Of a stretch of 64,000 nt of DNA, positions 51,419-60,688 are shown piece by piece; positions within the stretch are counted from its first letter, which is position 1; each line of letters opens with the position of its first letter. The translations under genes and the position numbers were made by a program. This DNA comes from an uncultured Acetatifactor sp. (lineage in GTDB: Bacteria; Bacillota; Clostridia; Lachnospirales; Lachnospiraceae), in contig CAJUFO010000009.1 of NCBI GenBank assembly GCA_910585615.1, positions 1-64,000 on the forward strand, given 5' to 3'. The notes beneath the pieces are model-generated. The model worked only from the letters and a program-made list of their open reading frames with translations. It did no database searches and had not been told where the DNA came from.

Positions 51419-51883
51419 CTAAGGCTCCCGCGCCTCCAGATATCTCCGCAAAATCGGGGCGTCCTCCATCGCAGCTCCCCGGAAGCTTCCGTAAAACCTG
51501 TCCGCCTCCTCATTTCTCGCCCGGATCAGATAATACTGATCTATGCCGTTCCGGCCGCAGTCCTTTTCAAGCTCCGCGAAAAGCATCTGCGCAATCCCTC
51601 TGTGCCTGTAAGCTTTCAGAACATAGACCCAGTCCACATACGCCATCCGGTAGCCGTCCTGCATGCAGCCATAGAAATGGTATTCTATGCGCCCGACCAC
51701 ATTCCCGTCATCCATCGCCAGAATGGATGTGGTCCCTGTGTAAAAGGAATCCGAAACCCTGTTCCTTATCCCCTCTTCATCGACTGTTTCAGCCGTCATC
51801 TTTTCAGGTTCTTCCCTCATCGCAGTCCTCAGATACGCGATATACGCTTCCGCATTCTCCTGGCCCAAACGTTCAAATGTCAT
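51419..51883 (-). CDS. GNAT family acetyltransferase
   Basis: 154 aa GNAT fold. The acetyl-CoA loop is AYRHRGIAQMLFAELE (about 109-124) after SILAMDDGNVVGRIEYHFYG and VDWVYVLKAY; the C-terminus is RARNEEADRFYGSF. Substrate unknown. ATG at 51883 follows GGAGGG. It is 67 bases after the APH-like kinase gene, so probably co-transcribed. Confidence 0.85.
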   Translation of the reverse strand: MTFERLGQENAEAYIAYLRTAMREEPEKMTAETVDEEGIRNRVSDSFYTGTTSILAMDDGNVVGRIEYHFYGCMQDGYRMAYVDWVYVLKAYRHRGIAQMLFAELEKDCGRNGIDQYYLIRARNEEADRFYGSFRGAAMEDAPILRRYLEAREP

Positions 51884-51950
51884 CCTTTCCCTCCTCTTTC
51901 CATGCCTGCCGCCGCATGTGCAGACATTTTCCCACTGTTCCTGAAACCGG

Positions 51951-52757
51951 TCACAGAAAAAGCCCGGCGACCTCCAGCTCCTGCCTGTTCGCCTCCTCGC
52001 CGTCCTCCACACACCAGATGTTCTCCAGAACCGTCTCCATGAAAAAGAGCCTCCCGATATCCGCCTCCGGATAGCCTGTCTGCAGGCCCAACAGCCGGAT
52101 GACCTCCCGGATATGCTCTCCGTCCGGACATGTATGGTCTGTGTCCAGCTCATTGAGTATGAACCTGGGCAGATCCATGATTGCCGGGCCAATGACCCCT
52201 TTGGGATCGATCATGGCATAGCTCCCGTCAGTCCTGGACAGGATATTGTCATGGTGCAAATCGCCGTGGAGGAGCACCCTGTCCGGATATCTCCCGAACA
52301 TCTCCGCGCAGACTCCCCGCGCCTGAACCGCCAGGTCCAGAAGCTCCCCCGCCACAGGATTCTGCCTGCAATACCCGCAGATTCCCTCCAGCCAGTCCAG
52401 ATAAGTCCCGCCCTCCTCCGCAGGCAGATGTATCCCGCCAAACACCCCGGAAAATATCCGGATCCGCTTCTCCAGGGACGCTTCCCTGCGCAGCACTGTC
52501 CCCGGGATAATGCGCTCCTCCAGAAGAAGCCCGGCACTCTCCTCATAGGCGTATACTTTACAATTATACGCGCCCGACAGCCCTGCCAGCATATGATGTT
52601 CGGATTTCAGCTGCCCGATATTCCGGTCGATTTTCAGGATGACAGGGCCGAACTGCCGGGACTGTGCGGAGAAGACCGCCTTTGTGGGATACCGGTAGAT
52701 CTCTTCGAAATGGCCCAGCTCCCATTTTTTTGCCGCATGATCTATCCTGCTCTCCAT
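51951..52757 (-). CDS. aminoglycoside phosphotransferase-like kinase
   Basis: 268 aa. APH/hur-type kinase: VILKIDRNIGQLKSE (Lys of the nucleotide loop), the catalytic loop LLHGDLHHDNILS and the metal loop YAMIDPKGVIGP. The closest relatives are the streptomycin 6-kinase/hydroxyurea-resistance branch, but many such genes act on other substrates; no resistance claim is made. Ribosome site GGGGAG lies 6 bases before the ATG. Confidence 0.82.
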   Translation of the reverse strand: MESRIDHAAKKWELGHFEEIYRYPTKAVFSAQSRQFGPVILKIDRNIGQLKSEHHMLAGLSGAYNCKVYAYEESAGLLLEERIIPGTVLRREASLEKRIRIFSGVFGGIHLPAEEGGTYLDWLEGICGYCRQNPVAGELLDLAVQARGVCAEMFGRYPDRVLLHGDLHHDNILSRTDGSYAMIDPKGVIGPAIMDLPRFILNELDTDHTCPDGEHIREVIRLLGLQTGYPEADIGRLFFMETVLENIWCVEDGEEANRQELEVAGLFL

Positions 52758-52776
52758 TCCGTTCTCCCCCTCCCCG

Positions 52777-53553
52777 TCATTCCATCAGCGATTCCAGGTA
52801 CACCGCGATTCCGTCCTCGTCATTGCTGCCAATCACGATGTCCGCCGCTTCCTTCACCACGTCCAAAGCATTCCCCATGGCGATTCCTCTGCCGCACAGC
52901 CGGAGCATCCCCATATCCGCGTAGTCGTCCCCAAAGGCCGTGATTTCCTCCGGTCCTATCCCGCAGGCAGCGCATGCTTTCAATATCGCCGCTTCCTTGG
53001 TGACTCCCTTTCGGGTGAATTTGTACCAGTATCCATCGGAGAACCGTATGCAGTCGCAGTCATCCAGCAATTCCGCCAGCCTCCGGGCCTGACTGTCATC
53101 GAAAATCTCCACGCACATCTTCAGGGAGCTCTGCCCGAAATCCCTGAAATCCGTATAGATGCTGTCGCCCCAGCTCCTGTCCTGTTCCTTCGGATCGATT
53201 CTGTAGTTCCAATAATGGGAATCCACCGTGTCTATGGTTATCTCACAGTCCATGCCGCATATGCTTCTGGCCGCCCCGATCATCTGCCTCGTCCGCTCCG
53301 CTGAAAACTCGGCCTTGTATATGTATTCGCCCCCGCGCTTTATCAGGGCCCCGCCGCTGGCAATCAGAATGTCAGGGCGCAGCTCCTCTATGAACGACAG
53401 AGCGATTTTCTCTCCCCTGGACGTGGACACGCCTATCATCATGTCCTTCTCCCTGCATCTGTCCAGGGCCTGCAGCGTCCTCTTCGTTATCCTTTTGTCA
53501 CTGCGAAGCAGCGTACCGTCCAAGTCGAACAAAAGCAGTCTGCACGTTTCCAT
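52777..53553 (-). CDS. HAD-family phosphatase (Cof type)
   Basis: 258 aa. HAD motif I LLFDLDGTLLRSDKRI (nucleophile D of DxDGT), motif II STSRGEKIA, Lys motif VTKEAAI and motif III/IV AFGDDYADMGML. C2-type cap (about 85-190). Likely a sugar-phosphate or nucleotide phosphatase. ATG at 53553 follows AAGG. It lies 19 bases before the kinase gene in the same direction. Confidence 0.88.
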   Translation of the reverse strand: METCRLLLFDLDGTLLRSDKRITKRTLQALDRCREKDMMIGVSTSRGEKIALSFIEELRPDILIASGGALIKRGGEYIYKAEFSAERTRQMIGAARSICGMDCEITIDTVDSHYWNYRIDPKEQDRSWGDSIYTDFRDFGQSSLKMCVEIFDDSQARRLAELLDDCDCIRFSDGYWYKFTRKGVTKEAAILKACAACGIGPEEITAFGDDYADMGMLRLCGRGIAMGNALDVVKEAADIVIGSNDEDGIAVYLESLME

Positions 53554-53600
53554 TCTATGCGCCTTTCCGTCAGGCCTCCACTCTCTTTTCGCCTGCATCC

Positions 53601-53690
53601 TCAAAATGTATAGTACATGAAATTACCGTTTTTGCGGAATCCATAATCGGTATACAGCAGCACGCCCATGTCGGATGCCGTTATCTGCAC
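53601..53690 (-). pseudogene. relic of a GNAT acetyltransferase C-terminus
   Basis: A frame without start reads ITASDMGVLLYTDYGFRKNG then NFMYYTF and a stop. This is the usual end of GNAT acetyltransferases (...A-S-x-x-G-x-x-L-Y-x-x-x-G-F). The rest of the gene is absent. Confidence 0.5.
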
Positions 53691-53806
53691 AGTGCCGCAT
53701 GATGCCGGGCCGCTGTACTGCCCTCCCGTCCATCATGCTCGTGATTCTGTCCTCATCATGATTGCTAATCTTTGCGATATCCTTTTGTCCGTGCAAAGCA
53801 ATGGCC

Positions 53807-55285
53807 TCAGCCCTGTTTTTCATCAATCCACAGGATGGTCTCCCATACCTCCCGGCCATTGTTCTTCTGTTTTGTGCCGGGCGTGCTTCTTCCGCTGCGT
53901 ATATAGCCAGTCAGAATCTCCCGCAGCGTTACGGCTGTCTCGGGATACTTTGCTATGACATTTTGGGTCTCCCCGATGTCCGTCTCCAGGTCGTAAAGCT
54001 GAAAATGCGGAGCGCCCTCCGGCTCCTCGCCAGGCTTAGGGTAGGACCAGCCACCGGATCCCGGACACATCTCCAGCTTCCATTTCCCCTTTCGAATGGA
54101 CAGGGAGCCGTCTATGCTCTGATGCACGATATCCTGGCGCACTTCTGTCCGTTCCTCCGTCCACAGGGGAAGGTTGCTTACACTGTCCTCCCCCTCGTTT
54201 TCCTTCAGCGCGACGTCCAGGCAGTCCGCTATGGTCGCCAGGAAATCTGACAGGCATACCACTGCGCCGGATACGCTGCCGCCCCTGATTTTCTCCGGCC
54301 ACTGTACGATATACGGAATCCTGTGCCCGCCCTCATAGATATCCGCCTTGGCGCCTCTGAAATGGTAGCTGGGGCTATGCCCCTTCGCCTTCAACTCCTG
54401 GAAATCCACAAAAGGACTGCAACCGTTATCCGAGGCGTATGCCAGGATGGTGTTCTCCAGTAGCCCTGTCTCTTCCAGTTTTCTGCTGATCCTCCCTACC
54501 ACGTCGTCACAGTGTAGGACAAAGTCCCCATATTCGTTCGTCCCGGATTTTCCCAGGAACCGCCCGGCCGGCAGGATAGGCGCATGAGGGGCCGGCATGG
54601 CGAAATAGATGAAGAAGGGGGCTTCCCGGTACTCCTCTATCTTTTCTAATACCTTATCGCAGAAATCATCCAACACATTTTCATGGATGAAATCGGGGGC
54701 GGTAGGCCCTTCCCGCCAGAATTTCTTGCCCGTCCCTTTCGTCACCCGATCCGGCAGCGCTGTAAAGCGATTGTTTTCAATGTAAATATAGGGCGGCATG
54801 TCCAAAGAGCCGCTGATTCCATAGTAGTAGTCGAAACCGTGCTCTGTGGGGGAGCCCTTGATCGATCCGGCATAATCGACTCCGTCACAGGCAGCAAAAT
54901 CCCGCTTCTCATAGAAGCCCTCTGTCTTGGCAAAGTCCATCCCCAGATGCCATTTTCCCACCATGCAGGTACGGTATCCTTGGGACTGCAGCATACTGGC
55001 TACCGTGGTGCGCCCTTCCTCCAGAATCGGAGCGGAATATCCCCCAATCACCTCCGACTTGAGAACCGAGCGCCAGTTGTACCTCCCTGTGAGAAAGCCG
55101 TACCGGGAAGGGGTACATACCGCCGCAGTGGCATGGGCATCCGTAAAACGCATTCCCCTTTCACACATAAGATCCAGGTTCGGCGTGGTAAAGGGGCATT
55201 TTTCATTAAAAGCGGAGATGTCTCCGTAGCCCATATCATCGGCCAAAATATAGATAATGTTCGGTTTTCTGTCTGTTCTATCCAT
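53807..55285 (-). CDS. type I sulfatase
   Basis: 492 aa. Formylglycine-site C57-T-P-S-R in AAVCTPSRYGFLTG, metal-binding DD in YILADDMGYGD, and H in GKWHLG. Type I sulfatases need Cys or Ser to be converted to formylglycine; in anaerobic bacteria the anSME enzyme does this, but no such gene is in the window. No signal peptide is visible, so the enzyme is probably cytoplasmic and acts on imported sulfated sugars. ATG at 55285 follows GGAGGAAG. It fits with the fucosidase as a host-glycan gene. Confidence 0.9.
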   Translation of the reverse strand: MDRTDRKPNIIYILADDMGYGDISAFNEKCPFTTPNLDLMCERGMRFTDAHATAAVCTPSRYGFLTGRYNWRSVLKSEVIGGYSAPILEEGRTTVASMLQSQGYRTCMVGKWHLGMDFAKTEGFYEKRDFAACDGVDYAGSIKGSPTEHGFDYYYGISGSLDMPPYIYIENNRFTALPDRVTKGTGKKFWREGPTAPDFIHENVLDDFCDKVLEKIEEYREAPFFIYFAMPAPHAPILPAGRFLGKSGTNEYGDFVLHCDDVVGRISRKLEETGLLENTILAYASDNGCSPFVDFQELKAKGHSPSYHFRGAKADIYEGGHRIPYIVQWPEKIRGGSVSGAVVCLSDFLATIADCLDVALKENEGEDSVSNLPLWTEERTEVRQDIVHQSIDGSLSIRKGKWKLEMCPGSGGWSYPKPGEEPEGAPHFQLYDLETDIGETQNVIAKYPETAVTLREILTGYIRSGRSTPGTKQKNNGREVWETILWIDEKQG

Positions 55286-55429
55286 CGTCCTTCCTCCTGC
55301 CCCTTCCCTCCGTGTAAGCTCCGTCTGCATTGTCAGAGAAGTCCAAATTACGGCTTTATCTGCACCTTCTTACAGACATGGTTATTTTATATTTCGGAAC
55401 AGGGAGGCGTTTTCTTAACACGATTCTAT

Positions 55430-55532
55430 TTATACTGCTTAACGATTTCACTTGCCGTGAAACCAGACTGCATAACGCTGGCTGGTTCAATCGCATGATT
55501 ACATTAGGCAGGATTCAGCGTTATGCAGTATA
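55430..55532 (+). repeat. 104-bp MITE-like element, copy 3
   Basis: Begins TTATACTGCTTAACG and ends CGTTATGCAGTATA. It has a few substitutions relative to copy 1 (GGCTGG for GACTGG; GGATTC for GCATTC). It lies between the sulfatase gene and the anti-sigma-like gene. Confidence 0.85.
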
Positions 55533-55606
55533 CCTTTCCCGCCATCTCCTTTTGAACCGGAGCGACACATAGCTGCGCCACGCATCCCTCCGTGCCCCAT
55601 AAGCCT

Positions 55607-56788
55607 TCACTCCGGAACCGAGACGCCCTCTTCGGACAGGTACCCCCTGGCCAGGGAGCAAACCCCCTCCACCACATTTCCCCCTTCCGCGTCGATGCCG
55701 CCCGTAAAGCTGACTACAACCACGTCTCCGACAGCAATGCCCTCGAACTCTATGTGGCGGCTGATCCGCACGTCATCCAGATAGATTTTGAAGCGCATGC
55801 CCTCCTTTTCGTCAGAGCACAATATGGTATCATCCACTAAAATATACCGATCCGTGATTTCGGCAAGGGTACCGGCAAGGGAGGATGTGTAGGGCTCCGG
55901 CTCGGCTTCGATACCGTTTTCGGCCGCGTAAGAGAAGATCCGCTCCGCGGCTTCCCTGCCAATCCGGAAGAGATAGGCATAATCGAATACGTTCGTCCAG
56001 ATATAGCCGTCCTCCGTGACGCGGAACACCCCCTTGTAGACGCCCAGCGCGTCAGAGGTGGCGGTGAAGCTCAAGCTCCTGCCATTTTCGGTCCAGCCGT
56101 CATCCTTGATGAATTCAGCGCTTCTGCAGGCGTTCAGCACCTCCCAGACATATGCGTCATCCTTTAGCCTGAAATGCCCCTTTTCCTCATATCCGTCATA
56201 TTCCGTAAAATGCTCCAGGGGCAGGGTACGCTCCAGCGAATAGTCGTCCAGCATCTGGCCCAGGTCTGCCGGAGGCGCATATCCGCCATGACCGAATACA
56301 TAGTATCCCCCGTCCAGCTCTGCCGCCACGATTTTGTCTTCCGAAATCCCGATGACCCGATGCACCTCCACTGTCATATGATGCTCCTGGCCGGTATAGG
56401 CATCATAGCCCCCCACATCATATCTGCCCAGCGCATCGCCGACACGGGAGGCCGCGACAGGCCCTCTCGAAAGGAATTCCTCTCCGTCCATGGCCAGGGT
56501 AGTGTACTGCTCGGAAACCGTCTTATATTCCCAAGGCCATTCTATGGCAGACTCGCCTGCCGTGATATCCATATTTTTGTACTCCCGCGGAATCCCTCCT
56601 ATGGAGACCCGGACGGAATCATCCTTCCGGGGAAGCTCTATCCCCGCAATGGCCAAAAGGGAGAGGCATGCCGCCGCGGCGCACCATCTCAGCCAGGCCG
56701 CCCTTCTCCTTTTCGGCATAGCGTCCGCCGCCTCTACATAGACAGAATCAATAAGCTCCATCTTGTCCAAAAGCTCGTTTCCCCTCAT
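55607..56788 (-). CDS. ECF-sigma-associated single-pass membrane protein (putative anti-sigma)
   Basis: 393 aa. A short cytoplasmic N-terminus (MRGNELLDKMELIDSVYVEA) precedes one membrane helix (about 30-50, RAAWLRWCAAAACLSLLAI), then a large extracellular region with no clear domain. It overlaps the upstream sigma gene by 4 bases (ATGA) and lacks the His-Cys zinc motif of ZAS anti-sigma factors. The context suggests an anti-sigma or sensor protein of the ECF pair. Confidence 0.75.
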   Translation of the reverse strand: MRGNELLDKMELIDSVYVEAADAMPKRRRAAWLRWCAAAACLSLLAIAGIELPRKDDSVRVSIGGIPREYKNMDITAGESAIEWPWEYKTVSEQYTTLAMDGEEFLSRGPVAASRVGDALGRYDVGGYDAYTGQEHHMTVEVHRVIGISEDKIVAAELDGGYYVFGHGGYAPPADLGQMLDDYSLERTLPLEHFTEYDGYEEKGHFRLKDDAYVWEVLNACRSAEFIKDDGWTENGRSLSFTATSDALGVYKGVFRVTEDGYIWTNVFDYAYLFRIGREAAERIFSYAAENGIEAEPEPYTSSLAGTLAEITDRYILVDDTILCSDEKEGMRFKIYLDDVRISRHIEFEGIAVGDVVVVSFTGGIDAEGGNVVEGVCSLARGYLSEEGVSVPE

Positions 56789-57345
56789 ATCCAGTAGCCC
56801 TCCTTTTCAAGATACGCGCGAAGCTGATTGCGGCATCGAAAGAGCGTGGTCTTCACCTTGCTCTCCGACAGTGAAAAGCGTTGGGAGATGCGGGCAATGG
56901 AATCCAGATACCAGTACCGGCGTATGAAGATGTTCCTCTTCTCCTGGCCCAGCGTGCCGAGGAACCCGTTGATTGCTTCGCGGAGCGCCATGTCGTCCAC
57001 GCGGCTTTCCACATCGTCCGGGGCCGGGATGCATTGCTCCATCTCCGCGCTGAGTTCACAGATGAATGCGCTCCTCTTCAGTCGTCTGCGGCTGCGGCAG
57101 CAGTTCAGGGAGATATGGCGGGTGATCCGCGCCAGAAAAGCGTAGAGATAGCTTCTGGGTTCGTGGGGCGGAATCGCGCTCCAGGCTTCCATGTAAGTAT
57201 CGTTTTCGCATTCTTCGGCAGTCTGTGGGTCATTGACAATCCCATAGGCCAAGGACCGCAGACGGTTCCCATATTTTTCAGATGTATGCCGCACGGCCGC
57301 CTCGTCGCGGCCCAGGTACAGGTCGATGATCTTGCTGTCCTCCAA
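56785..57345 (-). CDS. ECF-type RNA polymerase sigma factor (TTG start)
   Basis: 186 aa. Region 2 (VRHTSEKYGNRLRSLAYGIV, NDPQTAEECENDTYMEAW) and region 4 (LGTLGQEKRNIFIRRYWYLD, ISQRFSLSESKVKTTLFRCR) are present. The best start is TTG (57343-57345), with GGGGGCGAG ten bases before it; it gives the common MEDSKIIDLY start. The next gene starts within its stop codon. Confidence 0.9.
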   Translation of the reverse strand: MEDSKIIDLYLGRDEAAVRHTSEKYGNRLRSLAYGIVNDPQTAEECENDTYMEAWSAIPPHEPRSYLYAFLARITRHISLNCCRSRRRLKRSAFICELSAEMEQCIPAPDDVESRVDDMALREAINGFLGTLGQEKRNIFIRRYWYLDSIARISQRFSLSESKVKTTLFRCRNQLRAYLEKEGYWI

Positions 57346-57447
57346 GGCTCTCGCCCCCTTTCTCTTCCTGTCGGAACGCCTCTACCTTAATAAGCACCGT
57401 TCCGGTGGGAAAGGTTACAGGGTCTCCGGAATCTTTTCGTCATCAGC

Positions 57448-57480
57448 GCAAAGAGGGAATACCCGAAGATATCCCCTCCC
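57448..57480 (-). terminator. terminator after DUF4300 gene
   Basis: GGGGATA/TATTCCC stem followed by TCTTTG on the minus strand, just after the DUF4300 stop. Confidence 0.45.
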
Positions 57481-57506
57481 TACATGTTGAATCACGCTAC
57501 TATAGC

Positions 57507-58286
57507 CTATACAGAACTATCGTCCACCAAAACAGCGTACTGCTCAGAGATACCCTCGCGCCCTAAAAGATATGCTTTCATTTCATCTACGGACGCAAAC
57601 CGGCTGAGCTGGAACGGCAGTATGGGGTCTGTTTTCTCAAAGAACAGGCCCCCCTCATCCTCCTCGAACATAATGCCCGCATGGTAATTGAATACAGATT
57701 CGTCTTCAACGCCCCAGAGGGAAACCAAGTGCACCGACCCGCCCCCGAACACCGCGCCATTGCCCTGCCATGCATGCAAAACGGTGTCCTCCACAGTGCC
57801 CTCCATCTGAATCCGCCTAAACAGGATATCGTATTTATAGGCTTCTTCCTTTAGGTACTCCGGAAGCTCGCGGGCTTCCTGTCTCTCACCTGAACTTTCC
57901 GTTTCCTGTGCCTGAAAGAAGCTGTGGTATAGCATAAAAGCCGCCTGTCGGCAGTTTATATCCTCGAATTCCTGCTGCGTGTATTGATTGATGGCATTCG
58001 TATAATCATAAATCTTCTGATAGCTCTTTGCGGTCTGCTGCCAGCCATTCACCAAAGCTTTTTTCGAAAAGGCGCCGCCAGAATAAATGCCCACATATTC
58101 CAACACTGCCTCCGCATCCCGATCCGGTATTCCGGCAGAAGCCATCAGTTCCGAGAACTCCGTCATGTCCTCCTCGGAAATCAGGTTGTTGTACTGATAA
58201 CCCGCCCTGCCGCACGAAACAAAAGACAGCAAGAGAAAAATACCTGCCACCCCCGCTATGGCTGCTCTGCAAAGATATCTTTTCAT
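57507..58286 (-). CDS. DUF4300-like lipoprotein
   Basis: 259 aa. Signal peptide with LLSFVSC (C25, lipobox-like), then a helical domain that matches DUF4300 as I know it (YNNLISEEDMTEFSELMASA, CRQAAFMLYHSFF). It would face outward. ATG at 58286; the ribosome site is weak (GGGG 10 bases upstream). It lies next to the S51-like peptidase gene (22 bases apart) on the same strand. Confidence 0.78.
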   Translation of the reverse strand: MKRYLCRAAIAGVAGIFLLLSFVSCGRAGYQYNNLISEEDMTEFSELMASAGIPDRDAEAVLEYVGIYSGGAFSKKALVNGWQQTAKSYQKIYDYTNAINQYTQQEFEDINCRQAAFMLYHSFFQAQETESSGERQEARELPEYLKEEAYKYDILFRRIQMEGTVEDTVLHAWQGNGAVFGGGSVHLVSLWGVEDESVFNYHAGIMFEEDEGGLFFEKTDPILPFQLSRFASVDEMKAYLLGREGISEQYAVLVDDSSV

Positions 58287-58308
58287 ACTATTCAGCCCCA
58301 ACTCTTTC

Positions 58309-59034
58309 TCACCAGTCAGAGGAATGCTCCCAGGCCCCCGGCATTTCACCTGAATCACCGACAACCCACATTTGTTCCAATACCTTCCGGGACATCGGAC
58401 AGACATTCCCATTGCTTATCAAAAGAATTCGCCCTAAATAGGTAACTTCCTTTTCCTTGACAAAAATAGCGCTTTCATCTTCCATAGCGCAGATAGGCAG
58501 ATTCTGTTCCATGGAAATCTGCGACAAAATCTGCAGCAGCTCCCGGTTTTCCTGCGCTACATGCGCCTTTATAGTAATATCGGCCAATCCCAGCCCCTCA
58601 TAAGGCACATGGGATTCCCATATGTCCAGGGCCCGTTTTGCCATGTTGCCCGCGCCTGCGCTCACCCCTAAAACAGCAGCGGCGCTTTTGCGGATTCCAT
58701 CCCATATGTCTTTGTCACGAATCAGCTGAAACTGCCGGACCCCATGGCCGCCCATCAGAAAGATGCAGGACGCCTCCTGAATAAGCCGCCTGGCATCATC
58801 CACAGCCGTCCTGTCGTCAATCACGCTGTATCGCCCAAAGGGCATGCCGCATTCCTCAAACATGGCATGCATTCCGGTGGAGTCGCTGTCATTCCTCTCA
58901 TAATCGGATGGCCATGCGCTTACAAAAACAAGGCTATCCCGGACAGCCAGCTCTTCCCGGAGCCGTTCCGCAATGCCAACCGGAAAATGATGGGTCGGAA
59001 AACCGCTGAAAAAACCTAAAAATCGAGCACGCAT
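58309..59034 (-). CDS. peptidase E/cyanophycinase-like (S51 family) protein
   Basis: 241 aa with a class I glutamine-amidotransferase-like fold. The nucleophile Ser is in LGVSAGAGNMAK (near 132) and GGHGVRQF is the upstream loop. Members cut Asp-x dipeptides or cyanophycin-like substrates. ATG at 59034 is the family-like start MRARFLGFF; GGGAGG lies 11 bases upstream. The preceding GNAT stops a few bases before it. Confidence 0.8.
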   Translation of the reverse strand: MRARFLGFFSGFPTHHFPVGIAERLREELAVRDSLVFVSAWPSDYERNDSDSTGMHAMFEECGMPFGRYSVIDDRTAVDDARRLIQEASCIFLMGGHGVRQFQLIRDKDIWDGIRKSAAAVLGVSAGAGNMAKRALDIWESHVPYEGLGLADITIKAHVAQENRELLQILSQISMEQNLPICAMEDESAIFVKEKEVTYLGRILLISNGNVCPMSRKVLEQMWVVGDSGEMPGAWEHSSDW

Positions 59035-59041
59035 CCCTGAC

Positions 59042-59614
59042 CTAGCCCTCCCTGAAAAAATCTTCCGCCAATATTGCATACATTACCTTGTCAAATATTC
59101 CATTGTTGCATTTACATCCCTGCCGCAATGTCCCCTCCCACTTCATGCCGGCCTTTTCCTGCATTTTACCGGAAGCCGGATTTTCATTTGCATGCCAGGC
59201 ATAGATTCGGTTCATCCCGACTTCTCGAAAGAAAAACTCGATGACCCTTTTGGTCGCCTCGGTCATCAGTCCCTGATTCCACCAGCTCCGCCCGATCTCA
59301 CATGCTAATTCGACCTGGCGCAGCTCATCGTCCGGATGCATTCCGAAATATCGTCCGATCACTTCTCCAGTCTCCTTTAGCTGAACGGCCCAGCTATAGC
59401 GGTCACTCTTCTCATACGCGCCCAGCCAGTTGTGCGTGAACATATTTGCGTTCGTCATCACATCCGCGATACAGTTCATTGGCGCATAATTTGTCCATTT
59501 CCAGACTTCTGTATCATTCCAGCAATTATAATAAATCTGTTCCAGGTCTTCTTTTTGAAATCGCCGCAATATCAGACGCGGTGTCTCCAGATATACAGTT
59601 CCCTTATGCGTCAT
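59042..59614 (-). CDS. GNAT family acetyltransferase (RimJ/RimL-like)
   Basis: 190 aa. TPRLILRRFQKEDLEQIYYN at the start, the CoA region EIGRSWWNQGLMTEATKRVIEF and AWHANENPASGKMQEKAGM mark the RimJ/RimL branch. It may acetylate a protein N-terminus or a small amine. ATG at 59614 follows AGGAG. Confidence 0.9.
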   Translation of the reverse strand: MTHKGTVYLETPRLILRRFQKEDLEQIYYNCWNDTEVWKWTNYAPMNCIADVMTNANMFTHNWLGAYEKSDRYSWAVQLKETGEVIGRYFGMHPDDELRQVELACEIGRSWWNQGLMTEATKRVIEFFFREVGMNRIYAWHANENPASGKMQEKAGMKWEGTLRQGCKCNNGIFDKVMYAILAEDFFREG

Positions 59615-59653
59615 CGCTTCTCTCCTACCTCCTGGCAAAATGTCTTCAGCCAT

Positions 59654-60145
59654 GTCTGGTCCCGCACAAGAATGTCCATGGGCGAAATGAGACGGACCTC
59701 TTCTCTGTCCCGGGGTGTACGGTTCTCAAGCATTTCCGGCAATATCAGGACAGCCTTTCATAAGCTCCTTGAAATCATGAATCGAATCTCCTCCCAGAAA
59801 CGATGCCCCTCTCTTTCTATGGCATATCTTCATTATACAAAAAGCTTCTCCTGTTTACAATAGAATTTTGATAATAGAATCTATCCTAAAAAAATCTGTT
59901 CCGTCTTCTATGCATGTCAGACAGCGGAACAAGAAGCACATCAGGACAAGGTATTGAATGATATTGCCATGCGTGAAAATAATGAATTGGAGAAAAATAT
60001 GAAGTCAGATAGAAATTCTTAAAAACATATTGAAATAATTCCGTTTTCACCGCATAATCAATATCAGAGGGAGGAGTACAAAATGGCAGGCTGGATTGTA
60101 GCGCTGCGGCATGCTAAAAATCAAATAGAAAGCGAGGAATCACCC
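59654..60145. other. intergenic region with a gene relic
   Basis: About 490 bases without a complete gene. On the + strand 59880-60020 reads CQTAEQEAHQDKVLNDIAMR followed by ENNELEKNM and a stop, with no start codon or ribosome site; it looks like the end of a charged protein. The rest has nothing recognisable. Confidence 0.4.
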
Positions 60146-60688
60146 ATGACATTAGCACAAGAAAGGACCTATACGATAGATGACATATACTCCCTGCCTG
60201 AGGGCCAGAGGGCGGAGCTGATTGACGGACGGATGTATATGATGGCTCCACCGATAAGGATTCACCAGAAGCTGGTTTCGCAATTTACCAAAATCATCGG
60301 GAACTACATCGACGCAAGGCATGGCACCTGTGAAGTCTATCCCGCCCCCTTCGCTGTATTTCTGAATGAAGACGACCTGAACTATTTGGAGCCAGATATC
60401 AGCGTCATATGCGACAAAGGCAAACTGAATGACAGGGGCTGCAGCGGAGCCCCGGACTGGGTAATCGAGATAACCTCCCCGTCTAACCCCCAAAACGATT
60501 ATGGGATAAAATTATTCAAGTACCGCACTGCCGGCGTCAGGGAATACTGGATCGTGAACCCCCAAAAGAACACTGTCATGGTATATGACCTGGAGAATGA
60601 GGAAAAGTCGAACCAATATACTTTCGAGGATGATGTCCCGGTATGTATTTATGATGACTTAAGCATCAGGGTGTTAGATTTGTTATAA
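60146..60688 (+). CDS. Uma2 family endonuclease-like protein, paralog
   Basis: 180 aa, about two thirds identical by eye to the gene at 45471: YTIDDIYSLPEGQRAELIDG, EPDISVICDKGKLNDRGC, APDWVIEITSPSNPQNDYG, TAGVREYWIVNP. ATG at 60146 is chosen because it matches the paralog start and follows GAGG by 8 bases; an ATG 63 bases upstream (GGGAGGAG nearby) would add 21 residues. Confidence 0.88.
   Translation: MTLAQERTYTIDDIYSLPEGQRAELIDGRMYMMAPPIRIHQKLVSQFTKIIGNYIDARHGTCEVYPAPFAVFLNEDDLNYLEPDISVICDKGKLNDRGCSGAPDWVIEITSPSNPQNDYGIKLFKYRTAGVREYWIVNPQKNTVMVYDLENEEKSNQYTFEDDVPVCIYDDLSIRVLDLL

Noticed and set aside
51127..51513. 128-codon minus frame across the phage edge
   Set aside because: Spans a terminator and overlaps the GNAT gene; no ribosome site.
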